DNA of 64,000 nucleotides from Caedibacter sp052030685 (GCF_052030685.1 NZ_JBQAJM010000006.1:35437-99436); one strand, 5' to 3'; shown: positions 54,200 to 63,619, counted from the first letter of the stretch. The notes: generated by a model from the sequence alone, not told the origin. Translations and numbers: made by a program.

Positions 54200-54861
54200 T
54201 TAATAAACCTTGAAAACGCGTCGGTTAACTGTGCCTGAACGTCTTCAAGGGTATTATTGGCATTAATCATAGCACTCGTTTGCGGGTTCTCTGTAACAAG
54301 CTTTAAAAACACCTCGCGCGCACGATTAAAAAACGCTATTTTCTCCTGCTCAATACGGTCTAATACATTTCTTGATCTGGCACGCTCAAGTCCAATTACT
54401 GGATCAATATCCAAGTAAATCGTTAAATCTGGGCGAAAGGATGGTAGCAACAAATCATTTAATTGCTTAACTTTATCAAGCCCAAGCTCTCTACCACCTC
54501 CTTGGTAAGCTAAACTTGACCAATTAAAACGATCGCTCACCACCCACTTGCCACTGTTAAGTGTAGGTTTTATCAACTTTTCAACATGCTGCATACGTGT
54601 TGCGTACATAAGCAGCAACTCAGCTTCAGGGCACAACGCTTCTTCGTCATACGATGTAATTAAAATATTACGTATCTTTTCAGCTAAGAAAGTACCACCT
54701 GGTTCACGTGTGAAAACGGACTCAATTTTTTTTTGCGCCAATATTTCACGAACAAATTCAATCGCGGTACTTTTACCCGCCCCCTCTAAGCCTTCAATGG
54801 CAATAAACTGTGCTTTTTGGTTATTTTGGTTATTTTGATTATTCTGTCTATTTTCTTTCAT
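54196..54861 (-). CDS. tmk: Thymidylate kinase
   Basis: Phosphorylates dTMP to dTDP. The 221 residues contain the P-loop GLEGAGKST (24-32), the DRF motif in VVSDRFNWSSLAYQGGGR and a lid region (LERARSRNVLDRIEQEK). The N-terminus has a low-complexity run of Asn/Gln repeats (RQNNQNNQNNQK) not usual for the enzyme. The stop codon TAG falls inside the end of a MITE-like element. The gene starts 2 bases after deoC's stop and is probably co-transcribed with deoB-deoC. Confidence 0.95.
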   Translation of the reverse strand: MKENRQNNQNNQNNQKAQFIAIEGLEGAGKSTAIEFVREILAQKKIESVFTREPGGTFLAEKIRNILITSYDEEALCPEAELLLMYATRMQHVEKLIKPTLNSGKWVVSDRFNWSSLAYQGGGRELGLDKVKQLNDLLLPSFRPDLTIYLDIDPVIGLERARSRNVLDRIEQEKIAFFNRAREVFLKLVTENPQTSAMINANNTLEDVQAQLTDAFSRFIK

Positions 54862-54863
54862 CT

Positions 54864-55604
54864 CTAATAACTGCTTATGCTTGAATCAAAATTTAATAAA
54901 TTATCCAATAAACCGCTAACGCCAAAGCGAAAATACTGTTTATTAATATAGTGATCACCACATATTGAACGTGCTAATTGAATATATTTTAATGCTCCAA
55001 CATAATCTCTAATGCCACCTGACGCTTTAAAGCCAACCAGTCGATCTGATAAAGCAATTTCCTGCAAAATGATTTTAGCCGCTTCTAGCGTTGCACCAAC
55101 AGCTGTTTTACCTGTTGAGGTTTTAATAAAGTCTGCTTTGGCATTAATCATATCGCGACTGATGATTTGGATAAGCTCAGGTGGTAACTCACCAGATTCT
55201 ATAATCACCTTTAGCTTATGATCTTGGCATAAGTCTTTTGCCGCTTTCACCATATTTATCGCGTGTGGCGATGCGCCATTTTTAAGATACTCTGTATAGG
55301 GAATGACTAGATCAATTTCGTTAGCACCAAGTTTAATCGCATTTTTAACTTCGATGACGACAGTATCAACAGAAGCCTTGCCATGAGGAAAGTTAACCAC
55401 CGTTGCAATCTCAATATCTGGATTAAGTTTGGGTTTAACATATGAAATAAACTCCGGATAAATACAAACTGCAGCTACTGTACCTAGATGATTAACGCTT
55501 TTTTGTAACAATTGATCGATATTTGCCTGAGTGTCTGCCTTATTGAGTGATGTCAGATCAATAAGAGAAACAATTTCCGCTAACTGATTTTGATCAATCA
55601 ACAT
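54864..55604 (-). CDS. deoC: Deoxyribose-phosphate aldolase
   Basis: Cleaves deoxyribose-5-phosphate to acetaldehyde and glyceraldehyde-3-phosphate. The 246 residues include NEIDLVIPYTEYL (D98), the Schiff-base Lys K161 in FIKTSTGKTAVGAT, and GFKASGGIRDY with the second catalytic Lys. It overlaps deoB by 11 bases, so the two are translationally coupled in nucleoside breakdown. Confidence 0.95.
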   Translation of the reverse strand: MLIDQNQLAEIVSLIDLTSLNKADTQANIDQLLQKSVNHLGTVAAVCIYPEFISYVKPKLNPDIEIATVVNFPHGKASVDTVVIEVKNAIKLGANEIDLVIPYTEYLKNGASPHAINMVKAAKDLCQDHKLKVIIESGELPPELIQIISRDMINAKADFIKTSTGKTAVGATLEAAKIILQEIALSDRLVGFKASGGIRDYVGALKYIQLARSICGDHYINKQYFRFGVSGLLDNLLNFDSSISSY

Positions 55605-56862
55605 GTGCTATATCCGCTGACTTGAAAATAGATTGCCCGAAGCTTAAGGGCGCTAACCCCATATAGTCGGCAATGCTCTGACCAATATCTGCAAAACTCA
55701 TACGCTCGCCAATGCATTCAGTTGTGATATTTTTGCCCCATACCAGAAAAGGGATATGCTCACGCGTGTGATCTGTTCCCTGCCAACTTGGATCACAACC
55801 ATGATCCGCTGCAATAATAACCATCGTATCATCATCTAATAGTTGATCAAGCTCGGGCAGGCGTGAGTCAAAATACTCCAATGCTTTGGCATAACCTTCA
55901 ATATCACGGCGATGACCAAAGCTTGAGTCAAAGTCAACAAAATTTGTAAATATGAGCGAATTAGGTGTAGCATGCTGGTAAGTAGACACTGTCACATCAA
56001 ACAACTCTGTGAGTCCTGTAGCTTTAATACTTTGTGTGATTCCTTGATGAGCGTAAATATCCGCGATTTTACCAATTGAGATCACTTCGCCACCGGCTTC
56101 TTTTAATTTATCAAGCAAGGTAGGTTCTGGCGGCAATACTGAATAATCTTTGCGATTTCCCGTGCGAACATATTCATTGGCTGATTCACCAATAAAGGGT
56201 CGCGCAATCACACGACCCACCACTAATCCCATTTCATCCAGAAGATCACGTGCAATTTTGCATATCTTAAGCAAACGCTCTAAACCAAAATACTCTTCAT
56301 GGGCTGCCACCTGAAAAACACTATCTGCTGAGGTGTAGATAATCGGCTTCTCTGTCAAGCAGTGGTTAACACCATATGTTTTAAGCACTTCAGTGCCTGA
56401 TGCATGACCTGCATTAATAACACCTTGTGTTAACTCACTGCGCTTTAGCCATTCATCAATAAATGCTTTAGGAAATACCGATTCACCTTCATCTTCAGCA
56501 TGATTACTTTCCACAAAATAATGCCAATCAAACATTACCGGCACTCCGGCAATCTCCCAATGACCACTTGGCGTATCTTTGCCCTTACTATTTTCAACAC
56601 AATAACCATATTTAGCTTCTACAACAGGCTCTTCTTTGAATAAATCAATTGTGAGCTTACGCGCACGACTTAACTCTGCGGCTTTCTGCAAACCGCGTCT
56701 GGCAAGATTTGGTAAATCTAATGATCTTTTATACTGCGCACGATAATCGACAATATGCCCCAAGGTATCAGCACCTTGGTCACCAAATAGCTTGGCGTCT
56801 TTAGCCTCACCAATACCAAAAGAATCCATTAATAATATGATTACTTTTTTATTATTTAACAC
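55594..56862 (-). CDS. deoB: Phosphopentomutase
   Basis: Interconverts (deoxy)ribose 1- and 5-phosphate. The 422 residues have the alkaline-phosphatase-superfamily metal site: MDSFGIGE (D13), KGKDTPSGHWEIAG, NFVDFDSSFGHRRD and ADHGCDPSWQGTDHTREHIP. First gene of deoB-deoC-tmk. No nucleoside phosphorylase gene is beside it. Length is near the usual 400. Confidence 0.95.
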   Translation of the reverse strand: MLNNKKVIILLMDSFGIGEAKDAKLFGDQGADTLGHIVDYRAQYKRSLDLPNLARRGLQKAAELSRARKLTIDLFKEEPVVEAKYGYCVENSKGKDTPSGHWEIAGVPVMFDWHYFVESNHAEDEGESVFPKAFIDEWLKRSELTQGVINAGHASGTEVLKTYGVNHCLTEKPIIYTSADSVFQVAAHEEYFGLERLLKICKIARDLLDEMGLVVGRVIARPFIGESANEYVRTGNRKDYSVLPPEPTLLDKLKEAGGEVISIGKIADIYAHQGITQSIKATGLTELFDVTVSTYQHATPNSLIFTNFVDFDSSFGHRRDIEGYAKALEYFDSRLPELDQLLDDDTMVIIAADHGCDPSWQGTDHTREHIPFLVWGKNITTECIGERMSFADIGQSIADYMGLAPLSFGQSIFKSADIAHVD

Positions 56863-56885
56863 GAATGCTTTTCCTTACAATATAT

Positions 56886-57467
56886 TTATGAATATAGGCG
56901 TTTAAGCCCAAACTCGCTATGAATAAGAAGCACTGCGACCTTAGTATATTCAACTAGCTCCATATAGGCCCTTTCTTCATCTTCTTGTCCCGTGACTTCA
57001 TCATCATACTGCAAGCGCGACATATCGATTAAATCAGCGATTGCCTCTTGAACCTCGGCAGAACCTTTGGTGTAGTTAATCTCCATGAGTCCAAGTCCTG
57101 ACAAAAAGCCCTGACTCCACATCGCTAACGCATCAATTCGCATATGAAATTTTTCATCGTCATCTGGCAGCAACAAGTCAAAATGCATATCTTGGGCTAA
57201 AAACTGGGCTTTTGTTAGCTGATACATTTCAGCTAATACTTTTAATGCACCTTGCGCGACAACATCACCTGCTTCAATGGGTTCAGCCATTAGTGAATCC
57301 ATCCATGCTTCAATACGCACTTCAGCACCGCCTGTGAAAAGCGCACACAACAAAGCATGTGCCTCAGAAGCTTCAGATAATGCATTAATTTTACGTAGTG
57401 CAGCAGTCACTTCCTGGTAATCAGGTAAAACTTGTTTTTCCGTTATTTGCATGAGTGTTTTTATCAT
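56886..57467 (-). CDS. ygfB: UPF0149 (YgfB/YecA-like) protein
   Basis: A small acidic helical protein of the UPF0149 family. Start is uncertain: ATG at 57467 (193 residues) is chosen over a TTG three codons earlier or an ATG at 57452. Typical segments are EAHALLCALFTGG, HFDLLLPDDDEKFHMRIDALAMWSQGFLSGLGL and RAYMELVEYTKVAVLLIHSE. In E. coli ygfB lies divergent from zapA-ssrS; here a 6S RNA gene is directly divergent, which supports orthology. Function: YgfB is a regulator in Pseudomonas; here not known. Confidence 0.87.
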   Translation of the reverse strand: MIKTLMQITEKQVLPDYQEVTAALRKINALSEASEAHALLCALFTGGAEVRIEAWMDSLMAEPIEAGDVVAQGALKVLAEMYQLTKAQFLAQDMHFDLLLPDDDEKFHMRIDALAMWSQGFLSGLGLMEINYTKGSAEVQEAIADLIDMSRLQYDDEVTGQEDEERAYMELVEYTKVAVLLIHSEFGLKRLYS

Positions 57468-57514
57468 TAAAATCAAGATGTCGCTATCGTATCATTTTTT
57501 TTACAACAAATCAC

Positions 57515-57543
57515 TTGCACTTAGTAACATATGCTTCTATGAT
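57515..57543 (+). promoter_or_regulatory. Sigma-70 promoter of the 6S RNA gene
   Basis: TTGCAC (57515-57520) and TATGAT (57538-57543) are separated by exactly 17 bases. A start at about 57550 fits the 5' end expected for the 6S RNA from its closing stem. Confidence 0.7.
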
Positions 57544-57549
57544 TTCAAG

Positions 57550-57747
57550 TGTAAGTTTAGTGTTGCCTGTGCTGTTAGCCAGTCCTTACATTCTTGAGCC
57601 GATGTATTTATATCGGGAGCGTAGATACTTGTTTTAGCGTGCATGCTCGGTCTGACTGAGAAGCCCAACGAACAGCAAACGCACCCACTTGGTTCTTGAG
57701 GGTTCAAGAGCCATGTAAGCAGCGGCAGATATGGGCGGCACTATAAA
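57550..57747 (+). ncRNA. ssrS: 6S RNA
   Basis: 6S RNA mimics an open promoter and holds sigma-70 RNA polymerase in stationary phase. The signature blocks are in the E. coli order: GCCAGTCC, TTGAGCCGAT, GGGAGCG, GTGCATGCTCGGTCTGACTG followed by AGAAGCCC, GGTTCTTGAGGGTTCAAGAGCC-type hairpin, and GCAGCGGCAG. The ends pair: AGTGTTGCC (57559-57567) with GGCGGCACT (57734-57742). About 190 nucleotides, close to the usual 184. It is divergent from ygfB; the zapA gene that sits beside ssrS in E. coli is not present in the 80 bases between. Confidence 0.92.
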
Positions 57748-57755
57748 AATTCTGA

Positions 57756-58385
57756 CTAGCCTATGGCCTCCAATTCAGCTTTTGATTTATGAAACTCCTG
57801 CTCTTGATGACCCTTTGAGTTACTGCGATCAGAATCGCTACTTCCAAACCCACTTTTATCATTATCATCATTTTTATAAATACTATTATCATGTATTTTC
57901 TGATGGACATCTTCTGGCAATTTATGGTCAACCCAAACTGCACCTTTGACTAACCATGGTACCAATAATGAACCCTGCCAAGCTTCTTGCTCAGTCAATG
58001 CCTTGTTATAACTAAGGACACCAACAATTAAACTAACAACAAGCGTTGATTTAACAACGCCAAACAAAAAGCCCAATAAGCGATCTGTAACTGTCTGATG
58101 ATCTTTACGAAAAACACCAAAAATAATATGCGCCACACCGCCTAAAAGCCAAACAAAGAGTACAATCGCAAAAAACGACATCCAAAATGCCACTTCAGGT
58201 GAATTAAACCAATTTGTAACAATATTCATATCAAGAGAATCTGCAAAAAAGTAGGCAGATACTGCGGCAATCAACCAAGTGAGCAAAGAGATTAATCCAC
58301 GCACAAATCCTTGTGAAAAGCCAATAATTGCAAAACCAAACACGATAATAATAAAAACCCAATCAAGCCAATTTAGCAGTGACAT
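57756..58385 (-). CDS. cvpA: CvpA-family membrane protein
   Basis: A 209-residue inner-membrane protein with four hydrophobic segments in the first 125 residues. The CvpA pattern is LNWLDWVFIIIVFGFAIIGFSQGFVRG at the start and TVTDRLLGFLFGVVKS in the middle. The C-terminal 50 residues are charged and Ser/Asp/Lys-rich (disordered tail). CvpA is needed for colicin V export and for envelope fitness in other bacteria; purF, its usual neighbour, is absent. Convergent with 6S RNA. Confidence 0.85.
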   Translation of the reverse strand: MSLLNWLDWVFIIIVFGFAIIGFSQGFVRGLISLLTWLIAAVSAYFFADSLDMNIVTNWFNSPEVAFWMSFFAIVLFVWLLGGVAHIIFGVFRKDHQTVTDRLLGFLFGVVKSTLVVSLIVGVLSYNKALTEQEAWQGSLLVPWLVKGAVWVDHKLPEDVHQKIHDNSIYKNDDNDKSGFGSSDSDRSNSKGHQEQEFHKSKAELEAIG

Positions 58386-58535
58386 TACTCTTCCTTATAA
58401 GCCTAAAACAGCTTTTATTGTAGCGCGCTTTTGACACTTGGCAATCATTGTGCTGAAACAATGCTTAAAAAGTTCCACATGCCCACAGCCCATATGCTAC
58501 AATTTGCAGCAAATTTCAAGAAAGGCGTAAATATC

Positions 58536-59936
58536 ATGCAATTCGATTCTTTTGATTCTTTTAACTCTTTTGACTACGATGTCATTGTCATCGGCAGTGG
58601 GCCAGGTGGTGAGGGCGCTGCAATCAAAGCGGCTAAGTCAGGTCTTAAAGTGGCAATTGTTGAATCCGAGACTATCGGTGGCAACTGCACACATAAAGGC
58701 ACAATCCCAAGTAAAGCACTGCGACATGCAGTATCTCACTTTTCTTTTCATGCAAAATATCATGACTACAGTTACCCACAAATGTTAGAGAATGCTTCAC
58801 GTGTTATCAATGCACAAACCGAGCTAAAAACAGGGTTTTACAAACGCAATAATGTTGACATGTTGCATGGCTTTGCACGCTTTATAGACCCACATACCAT
58901 TTGTATTTGCTCAGCAGACGAAGACGAACAAACCAAGGAACAGTTCAAAGCAAAATATTTTGTTATTGCCACAGGTTCCAGACCTTATCACCCTAAAGAT
59001 ATTGATTTCAATCATCCTCGTATTTTGGATAGTGATAGTATTCTGCACCTTGATGACAACCCCAAGACCATATCCATTTACGGTGCGGGGGTTATTGGTT
59101 GCGAGTATGCCTCTATTTTCCGCACATTAAAAATCCGTGTCAATTTGATTAATAACCGAGAGCGCTTATTATCTTTTCTTGATAATGAAATTATTGATGC
59201 TTTGAGTTACCACTTTCGCGAGCACGGTATTCGCACGCATCATAACGAGCACTATGATACCATTGATGCCAATGATAACGAGGTAATTCTAAAATTAAAG
59301 TCAAATAAAATTATCAAATCAGACTACTTATTATTTGCCCAAGGACGTACGGGAAATACCGATCAACTAGGGCTTGATGCGATTGATATTGAGGCGAACA
59401 TACGTGGATCAATCGAGGTTAATCAAAACTATCAAACGCTCAAACACCCACATATTTATGCTGTTGGCGATGTTGTTGGTTACCCCTCTCTTGCTTCTGC
59501 GGCTTTTGACCAAGGTCGCTTTGCCGCAACGCATATTGCTAAAGGCAGGTGCACCAATCATTTAATCAAAGATATTCCAACGGGTATTTATACCTTGCCT
59601 GAAATCAGCTCTGTTGGTAAAACAGAACAAGAACTCACCGAAGAAAAAATTCCTTACGAAGTGGGGCACGCGTTTTTTAAGGATCTTGCGCGCGCGCAAA
59701 TCTCAGGCAAAACCGCTGGCATGCTTAAGCTTATTTTTCACCGTGAGACACTGCAGTTATTAGGAATTCATTGTTTTGGTAGTCAAGCTTCTGAGATTAT
59801 TCACATCGGACAGGCGATCATGTCACAAAAAGGTAAAGCCAATACATTGATGTATTTTATCAATACAACGTTCAACTACCCTACCATGGCAGAAGCCTAT
59901 CGAGTTGCCGCTTTAAATGGATTAAATAGATTGTAG
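58536..59936 (+). CDS. sthA: Soluble pyridine nucleotide transhydrogenase
   Basis: Transfers hydride between NADPH and NAD+. I choose the ATG at 58536 with AAAGGCG upstream (466 residues, as in E. coli); the frame is open earlier. The FAD fold is VIVIGSGPGGEGAAIKAAKSG. Unlike lipoamide dehydrogenase, the redox disulfide is absent: GGNCTHKGT has C51 but T56 in place of the second Cys, the hallmark of SthA. KALRHAVSHF is also typical. The N-terminus has a repeated FDSF. Confidence 0.93.
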   Translation: MQFDSFDSFNSFDYDVIVIGSGPGGEGAAIKAAKSGLKVAIVESETIGGNCTHKGTIPSKALRHAVSHFSFHAKYHDYSYPQMLENASRVINAQTELKTGFYKRNNVDMLHGFARFIDPHTICICSADEDEQTKEQFKAKYFVIATGSRPYHPKDIDFNHPRILDSDSILHLDDNPKTISIYGAGVIGCEYASIFRTLKIRVNLINNRERLLSFLDNEIIDALSYHFREHGIRTHHNEHYDTIDANDNEVILKLKSNKIIKSDYLLFAQGRTGNTDQLGLDAIDIEANIRGSIEVNQNYQTLKHPHIYAVGDVVGYPSLASAAFDQGRFAATHIAKGRCTNHLIKDIPTGIYTLPEISSVGKTEQELTEEKIPYEVGHAFFKDLARAQISGKTAGMLKLIFHRETLQLLGIHCFGSQASEIIHIGQAIMSQKGKANTLMYFINTTFNYPTMAEAYRVAALNGLNRL

Positions 59937-59938
59937 AT

Positions 59939-60517
59939 TCATTGCCAGATTTCCTTTAGCCGCGCATCACGTCCGCACTGCCAACGATAAAATGCATAAC
60001 TAACGGGGTTTTTTAGATAATATTTTTGATGATACTCCTCGGCTGCCGTGAACATGGTACTCGGACGTAGTTGTGTATATATTGGCTTGTTTAGATAAGT
60101 TTTAGTTTTTTCAATCACTGTTTGCGCTATTAGCATTTGTTCATTGCTTAGATATAAAATGGCACTTTGATATTGCGCACCCAAATCACAAAATTGTCGA
60201 TCTTTAACCGTTGGATCAATATGTTTAAAGAAATAATTCAAAAGTTGAGTATAACCCAGAACATCATCTTCATACCAAATTTTAACAACTTCTAAATGAT
60301 CTGTTTTCCCTTGTGATACGTGTTTGTAATTTGGGTATAAGGCCGTCCCTCCATCGTAACCCACTTCAGTTTTGACAACGCCCTTAAGTTTGTCAAAATC
60401 CGCTTGGACACACCAAAAACAACCTCCAGCAAAAATTGCTATCTTTGACTCAGCATAGCTAAATTGCGTCAAAATATAAAACCCTAGCAAACTCGCAAAC
60501 TTTAAATATCGCAACAT
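59939..60517 (-). CDS. msrA: Peptide methionine sulfoxide reductase MsrA, exported
   Basis: Repairs methionine-S-sulfoxide. The 192 residues have the active-site GGCFWC (C33, C36), TEVGYDGG, YPNYKHVSQGKTDHLEVVKI and YHQKYY. A signal peptide of about 22 residues (LKFASLLGFYILTQFSYA) places it in the periplasm, unlike cytosolic E. coli MsrA. The usual GTQYRS reads GAQYQS here. The only other Cys near the end (WQCGRD) could be the resolving one. Convergent with sthA, 2 bases apart. The gap upstream (60518-60816) holds no gene. Confidence 0.93.
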   Translation of the reverse strand: MLRYLKFASLLGFYILTQFSYAESKIAIFAGGCFWCVQADFDKLKGVVKTEVGYDGGTALYPNYKHVSQGKTDHLEVVKIWYEDDVLGYTQLLNYFFKHIDPTVKDRQFCDLGAQYQSAILYLSNEQMLIAQTVIEKTKTYLNKPIYTQLRPSTMFTAAEEYHQKYYLKNPVSYAFYRWQCGRDARLKEIWQ

Positions 60518-60816
60518 TTTATCACTCCAATTTATCTATCAATCTATTAAGTTATAGATCACAAAGAAGCCAAACACAATTAAGAGTAAATTACATAAAG
60601 CACTAAAAACACTAAAAGTACAATCGATCGGTTTTTTATATTTTTTATCTGTCAACTTGCAACAAATTATGAATAATAAATCACTTTTTAAGCAGTTATG
60701 CTATAAACAACATGGAAAATCCGAAATATTTTAAATATAATTATGCTCAATAAGATCATGTGTTACTGAGTTCAATTTACTATTAACAATGATCTGGGAG
60801 ATTTTTTAACCTAAAG

Positions 60817-61617
60817 ATGATGAGAGAGACCATGAAAGAAGATAATAGTATATTATTGGTTAGCACCAATAAAGAAAACACCAAAGACCTGCAAGCGTTA
60901 CTTCAACGTTACTTACACCAAACCAACGTTGCACTTTCAGGACAAGAAGCTCTGGACTGGTTGGCTGCTAATAAAAATACCAGAGTAGTGCTCCTTGATT
61001 TATTACTACCCGATATGTACGGCATTGAACTATGCAAAAACATTCGCGAACGCTATCCAAACATGGCAATTATCTTTGTCTCAAAAAGTACCGATGCCAC
61101 CGAAATTGTATTGTGCTTTGAAGCAGGCGCTGATGACTATATTGAAATTCCTTACAACCAGCACGTTCTTATGGCGCGTATCAAGGCGAAACTACGTGAT
61201 CGCAATACCACGCAATCACCATATGCTATTACAGGCTCAGTCAATATTGAGGATATAAACATTAGTGATTATAACCAAATCCAATTTGGTAAATGGGTAT
61301 ACCATCCGCGTAAGTCATTAGTTACACACCCAGATAACGCAGACATTTACCTAACCGACAAAGAAGGTGCTTTACTTAAGCTGTTGCTATCTGATCCAAG
61401 TAAAACGTTTATGCGTGAAGAAATTGCCAAATATCTTAATCTAAATGTCAAAGAGAGCATCGTGCGTGATGTCAATATTCATGTTCACCGACTGCGTAAT
61501 AAATTAACCCAAGGACACAACTCAAGCTCACCAATTAAAGCAGTACGTTCACAGGGTTATACATTAGATTCATATTTGACTTATGTTTATGACAATAAAG
61601 AAGTTTCTTTTTTGTAA
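60817..61617 (+). CDS. Orphan OmpR-type regulator with degenerate receiver
   Basis: A 266-residue protein: receiver domain (about 11-128) and OmpR winged helix (about 160-255, LTDKEGALLKLLLSDPSKTF, DVNIHVHRLRNKL, VRSQGYTL). The phosphoacceptor Asp is kept (D61 in VVLLDLLLPDM), but the acidic pair that binds Mg2+ is replaced (ILLVSTNKEN: S16-T17 where DD is usual) and the conserved Lys is lost (DDYIEIPY: I111 for K). It probably works without phosphorylation (inference). Start may be this ATG or that at 60832, which has AGAGAG ahead. No kinase gene is nearby. Confidence 0.85.
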   Translation: MMRETMKEDNSILLVSTNKENTKDLQALLQRYLHQTNVALSGQEALDWLAANKNTRVVLLDLLLPDMYGIELCKNIRERYPNMAIIFVSKSTDATEIVLCFEAGADDYIEIPYNQHVLMARIKAKLRDRNTTQSPYAITGSVNIEDINISDYNQIQFGKWVYHPRKSLVTHPDNADIYLTDKEGALLKLLLSDPSKTFMREEIAKYLNLNVKESIVRDVNIHVHRLRNKLTQGHNSSSPIKAVRSQGYTLDSYLTYVYDNKEVSFL

Positions 61618-61631
61618 CTTCTCTTACTGAA

Positions 61632-63521
61632 TCATTCTAAATCAGCTAAATTACCCTTTTGCTCTAGCCAATGCTTGCGATCTAATGAACGCTTTTTAGC
61701 AAGCATCTCATCCATTTCCTCCAGATCAAAACGCTCATCAGTGGATAACGTTAACTGCACAAGGCGTCGGCTATCCATTGCCATTGTTGATTCTCTTAGT
61801 TGCATTGGGTTCATCTCACCCAACCCTTTAAAGCGCAAAACATTGGCTTTAGCTGATTTTTTATTTTGAGCTATTTTATGTAAGATCACATTCTTCTCTG
61901 CTTCATCTAACGCATAATGCACTTCTTTGCCAACGTCAATTCTAAATAACGGCGGCATAGCAACATAGATATGCCCTTTCTCAACCAATGGTTTAAAGTG
62001 ACGCAAGAACAAAGCACATAGTAATGTCGCAATATGTAAACCATCTGAATCCGCATCCGCGAGAATACAGATCTTACCATATCTTAACCCTTCTATATTA
62101 TCACTACCTGGATCAACGCCAATGGCCACTGCAATATCATGGATCTCTTGTGATGATAGTACTTCTGATGAATCAATTTCCCATGAGTTTAGAATTTTCC
62201 CTCTTAATGGCATTACGGCTTGAAACTCACGATCTCGCGCCTGTTTTGCCGAACCACCTGCGGAATCCCCTTCCACTAGAAATAGCTCACTATATTGCGT
62301 ATCTTGCGTTACACAATCTGTGAGTTTACCAGGCAATTGTGGGCCTTGTGTTACTTTCTTACGCACAACCTTTTTCTCGGCTTTAAGGCGTTTTTGCGCC
62401 CGCGAAATAATGGCTTCAGCAATTTGATTTGCCGTCTCAATATTTTGATTTAACCATAAACTAAAGGCATCTTTGACATGTGTGGCAATAAAGTTCACAC
62501 AATCACGTGATGATAATCGTTCTTTAGTTTGCCCTGAGAATTGCGGTTCAGGCATCTTAAGTGATAATACATAACAAAGGCCTGCAAAGATATCATCTGG
62601 CATAATCTTAACACCACGCGGCAAAATATTATGAAGCTCACAATATTCACGCATTGCATCTAACAGTCCCGACCTTAAGCCGTTAACATGCGTGCCACCT
62701 AACGGTGTTGGGATCAAGTTAACATAGCTTTCTGTAATCAGATTATCACTTTCTTGTGGCCAACAAAGCGCCCAGTCAACAACATATTGTCCATCACTAA
62801 AAGAGCCTGAAAAGGGAACCGCTGGCAATATCTCAAGACCGTCAATTTTCTCTTGCAAATACGCCAATAATCCACCATCGTATTGCCAAGTCATACGATC
62901 GTTTTGTTCATCGTTTTGATAGTCAACAATAAGACCTGGACACAATACTGCTTTGGCTTTTAATAAATTTTTTAATTTACGCGTTGCATATTTGGGTGTA
63001 TCAAAATATTTAGGATCTGGCCAGAAGCGCACCGTAGTCCCTGTGTTCTTTTTTCCAACTTCAGATACTATTTTTAATTCTTCAACCTTATCACCATGCT
63101 CAAAAGCAATAAAATAACGCTTACCATCACGCTTGATAAACACCTCAACACGCAAACTTAATGCATTGACTACAGACACACCAACACCGTGAAGTCCACC
63201 TGAATAAAGATAATTTTCTTTTGAAAATTTACCACCCGCATGCAGCCGTGTCATAATGAGCTCAACACCTGATATTCCTTCCTCTGGATGAATATCAACC
63301 GGCATCCCTCGACCATTATCTTCAACCTCAAAACTGCCATCATCATAAACTCTGATGTTAAGTTTATTGGCATGTCCTGCTAATGCCTCATCCACTGCAT
63401 TATCAATCACCTCTTGTGCGACATGATTAGGGGTTTGTGTATCAGTATACATCCCTGGACGTCGTTTAACAGGGTCAAGACCTGATAGAACTTCAATGGA
63501 TTGAGCAGTGTATTGATTCAT
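61632..63521 (-). CDS. parE: DNA topoisomerase IV subunit B
   Basis: ParE is the ATPase part of topoisomerase IV, which unlinks daughter chromosomes. The 629 residues match ParE, not GyrB (about 800). GHKL ATPase motifs: VIDNAVDEALAG, EDNGRGMPV, LHAGGKFSKENYLYSGGLHG. The TOPRIM fold follows with VEGDSAGGSAKQARDR (about 414-429) and ADADSDGLHI. The first residues (MNQYTAQSIEVLSGLDPVKRRPGMY) are typical. Divergent from the broken oxyR. Confidence 0.96.
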   Translation of the reverse strand: MNQYTAQSIEVLSGLDPVKRRPGMYTDTQTPNHVAQEVIDNAVDEALAGHANKLNIRVYDDGSFEVEDNGRGMPVDIHPEEGISGVELIMTRLHAGGKFSKENYLYSGGLHGVGVSVVNALSLRVEVFIKRDGKRYFIAFEHGDKVEELKIVSEVGKKNTGTTVRFWPDPKYFDTPKYATRKLKNLLKAKAVLCPGLIVDYQNDEQNDRMTWQYDGGLLAYLQEKIDGLEILPAVPFSGSFSDGQYVVDWALCWPQESDNLITESYVNLIPTPLGGTHVNGLRSGLLDAMREYCELHNILPRGVKIMPDDIFAGLCYVLSLKMPEPQFSGQTKERLSSRDCVNFIATHVKDAFSLWLNQNIETANQIAEAIISRAQKRLKAEKKVVRKKVTQGPQLPGKLTDCVTQDTQYSELFLVEGDSAGGSAKQARDREFQAVMPLRGKILNSWEIDSSEVLSSQEIHDIAVAIGVDPGSDNIEGLRYGKICILADADSDGLHIATLLCALFLRHFKPLVEKGHIYVAMPPLFRIDVGKEVHYALDEAEKNVILHKIAQNKKSAKANVLRFKGLGEMNPMQLRESTMAMDSRRLVQLTLSTDERFDLEEMDEMLAKKRSLDRKHWLEQKGNLADLE

Positions 63522-63619
63522 AACAAAATGGTGCTTATTATTTTATGTCTAATTTTATCGTTTATTCTGGCACAAAATCGAGTAATCTTAAATCTAAATG
63601 CTGCCTCGAATGGAAAATT

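Noticed and set aside
54800..54861. Asn/Gln triplet repeats in the tmk start as a possible CRISPR or separate repeat locus
   Set aside because: They are in frame within tmk and code for a short low-complexity N-terminus; there are no spacers.
58431..58535. Longer N-terminus of SthA
   Set aside because: The extra 35 residues have no likeness to the family, while the ATG at 58536 has a Shine-Dalgarno and gives the normal length.
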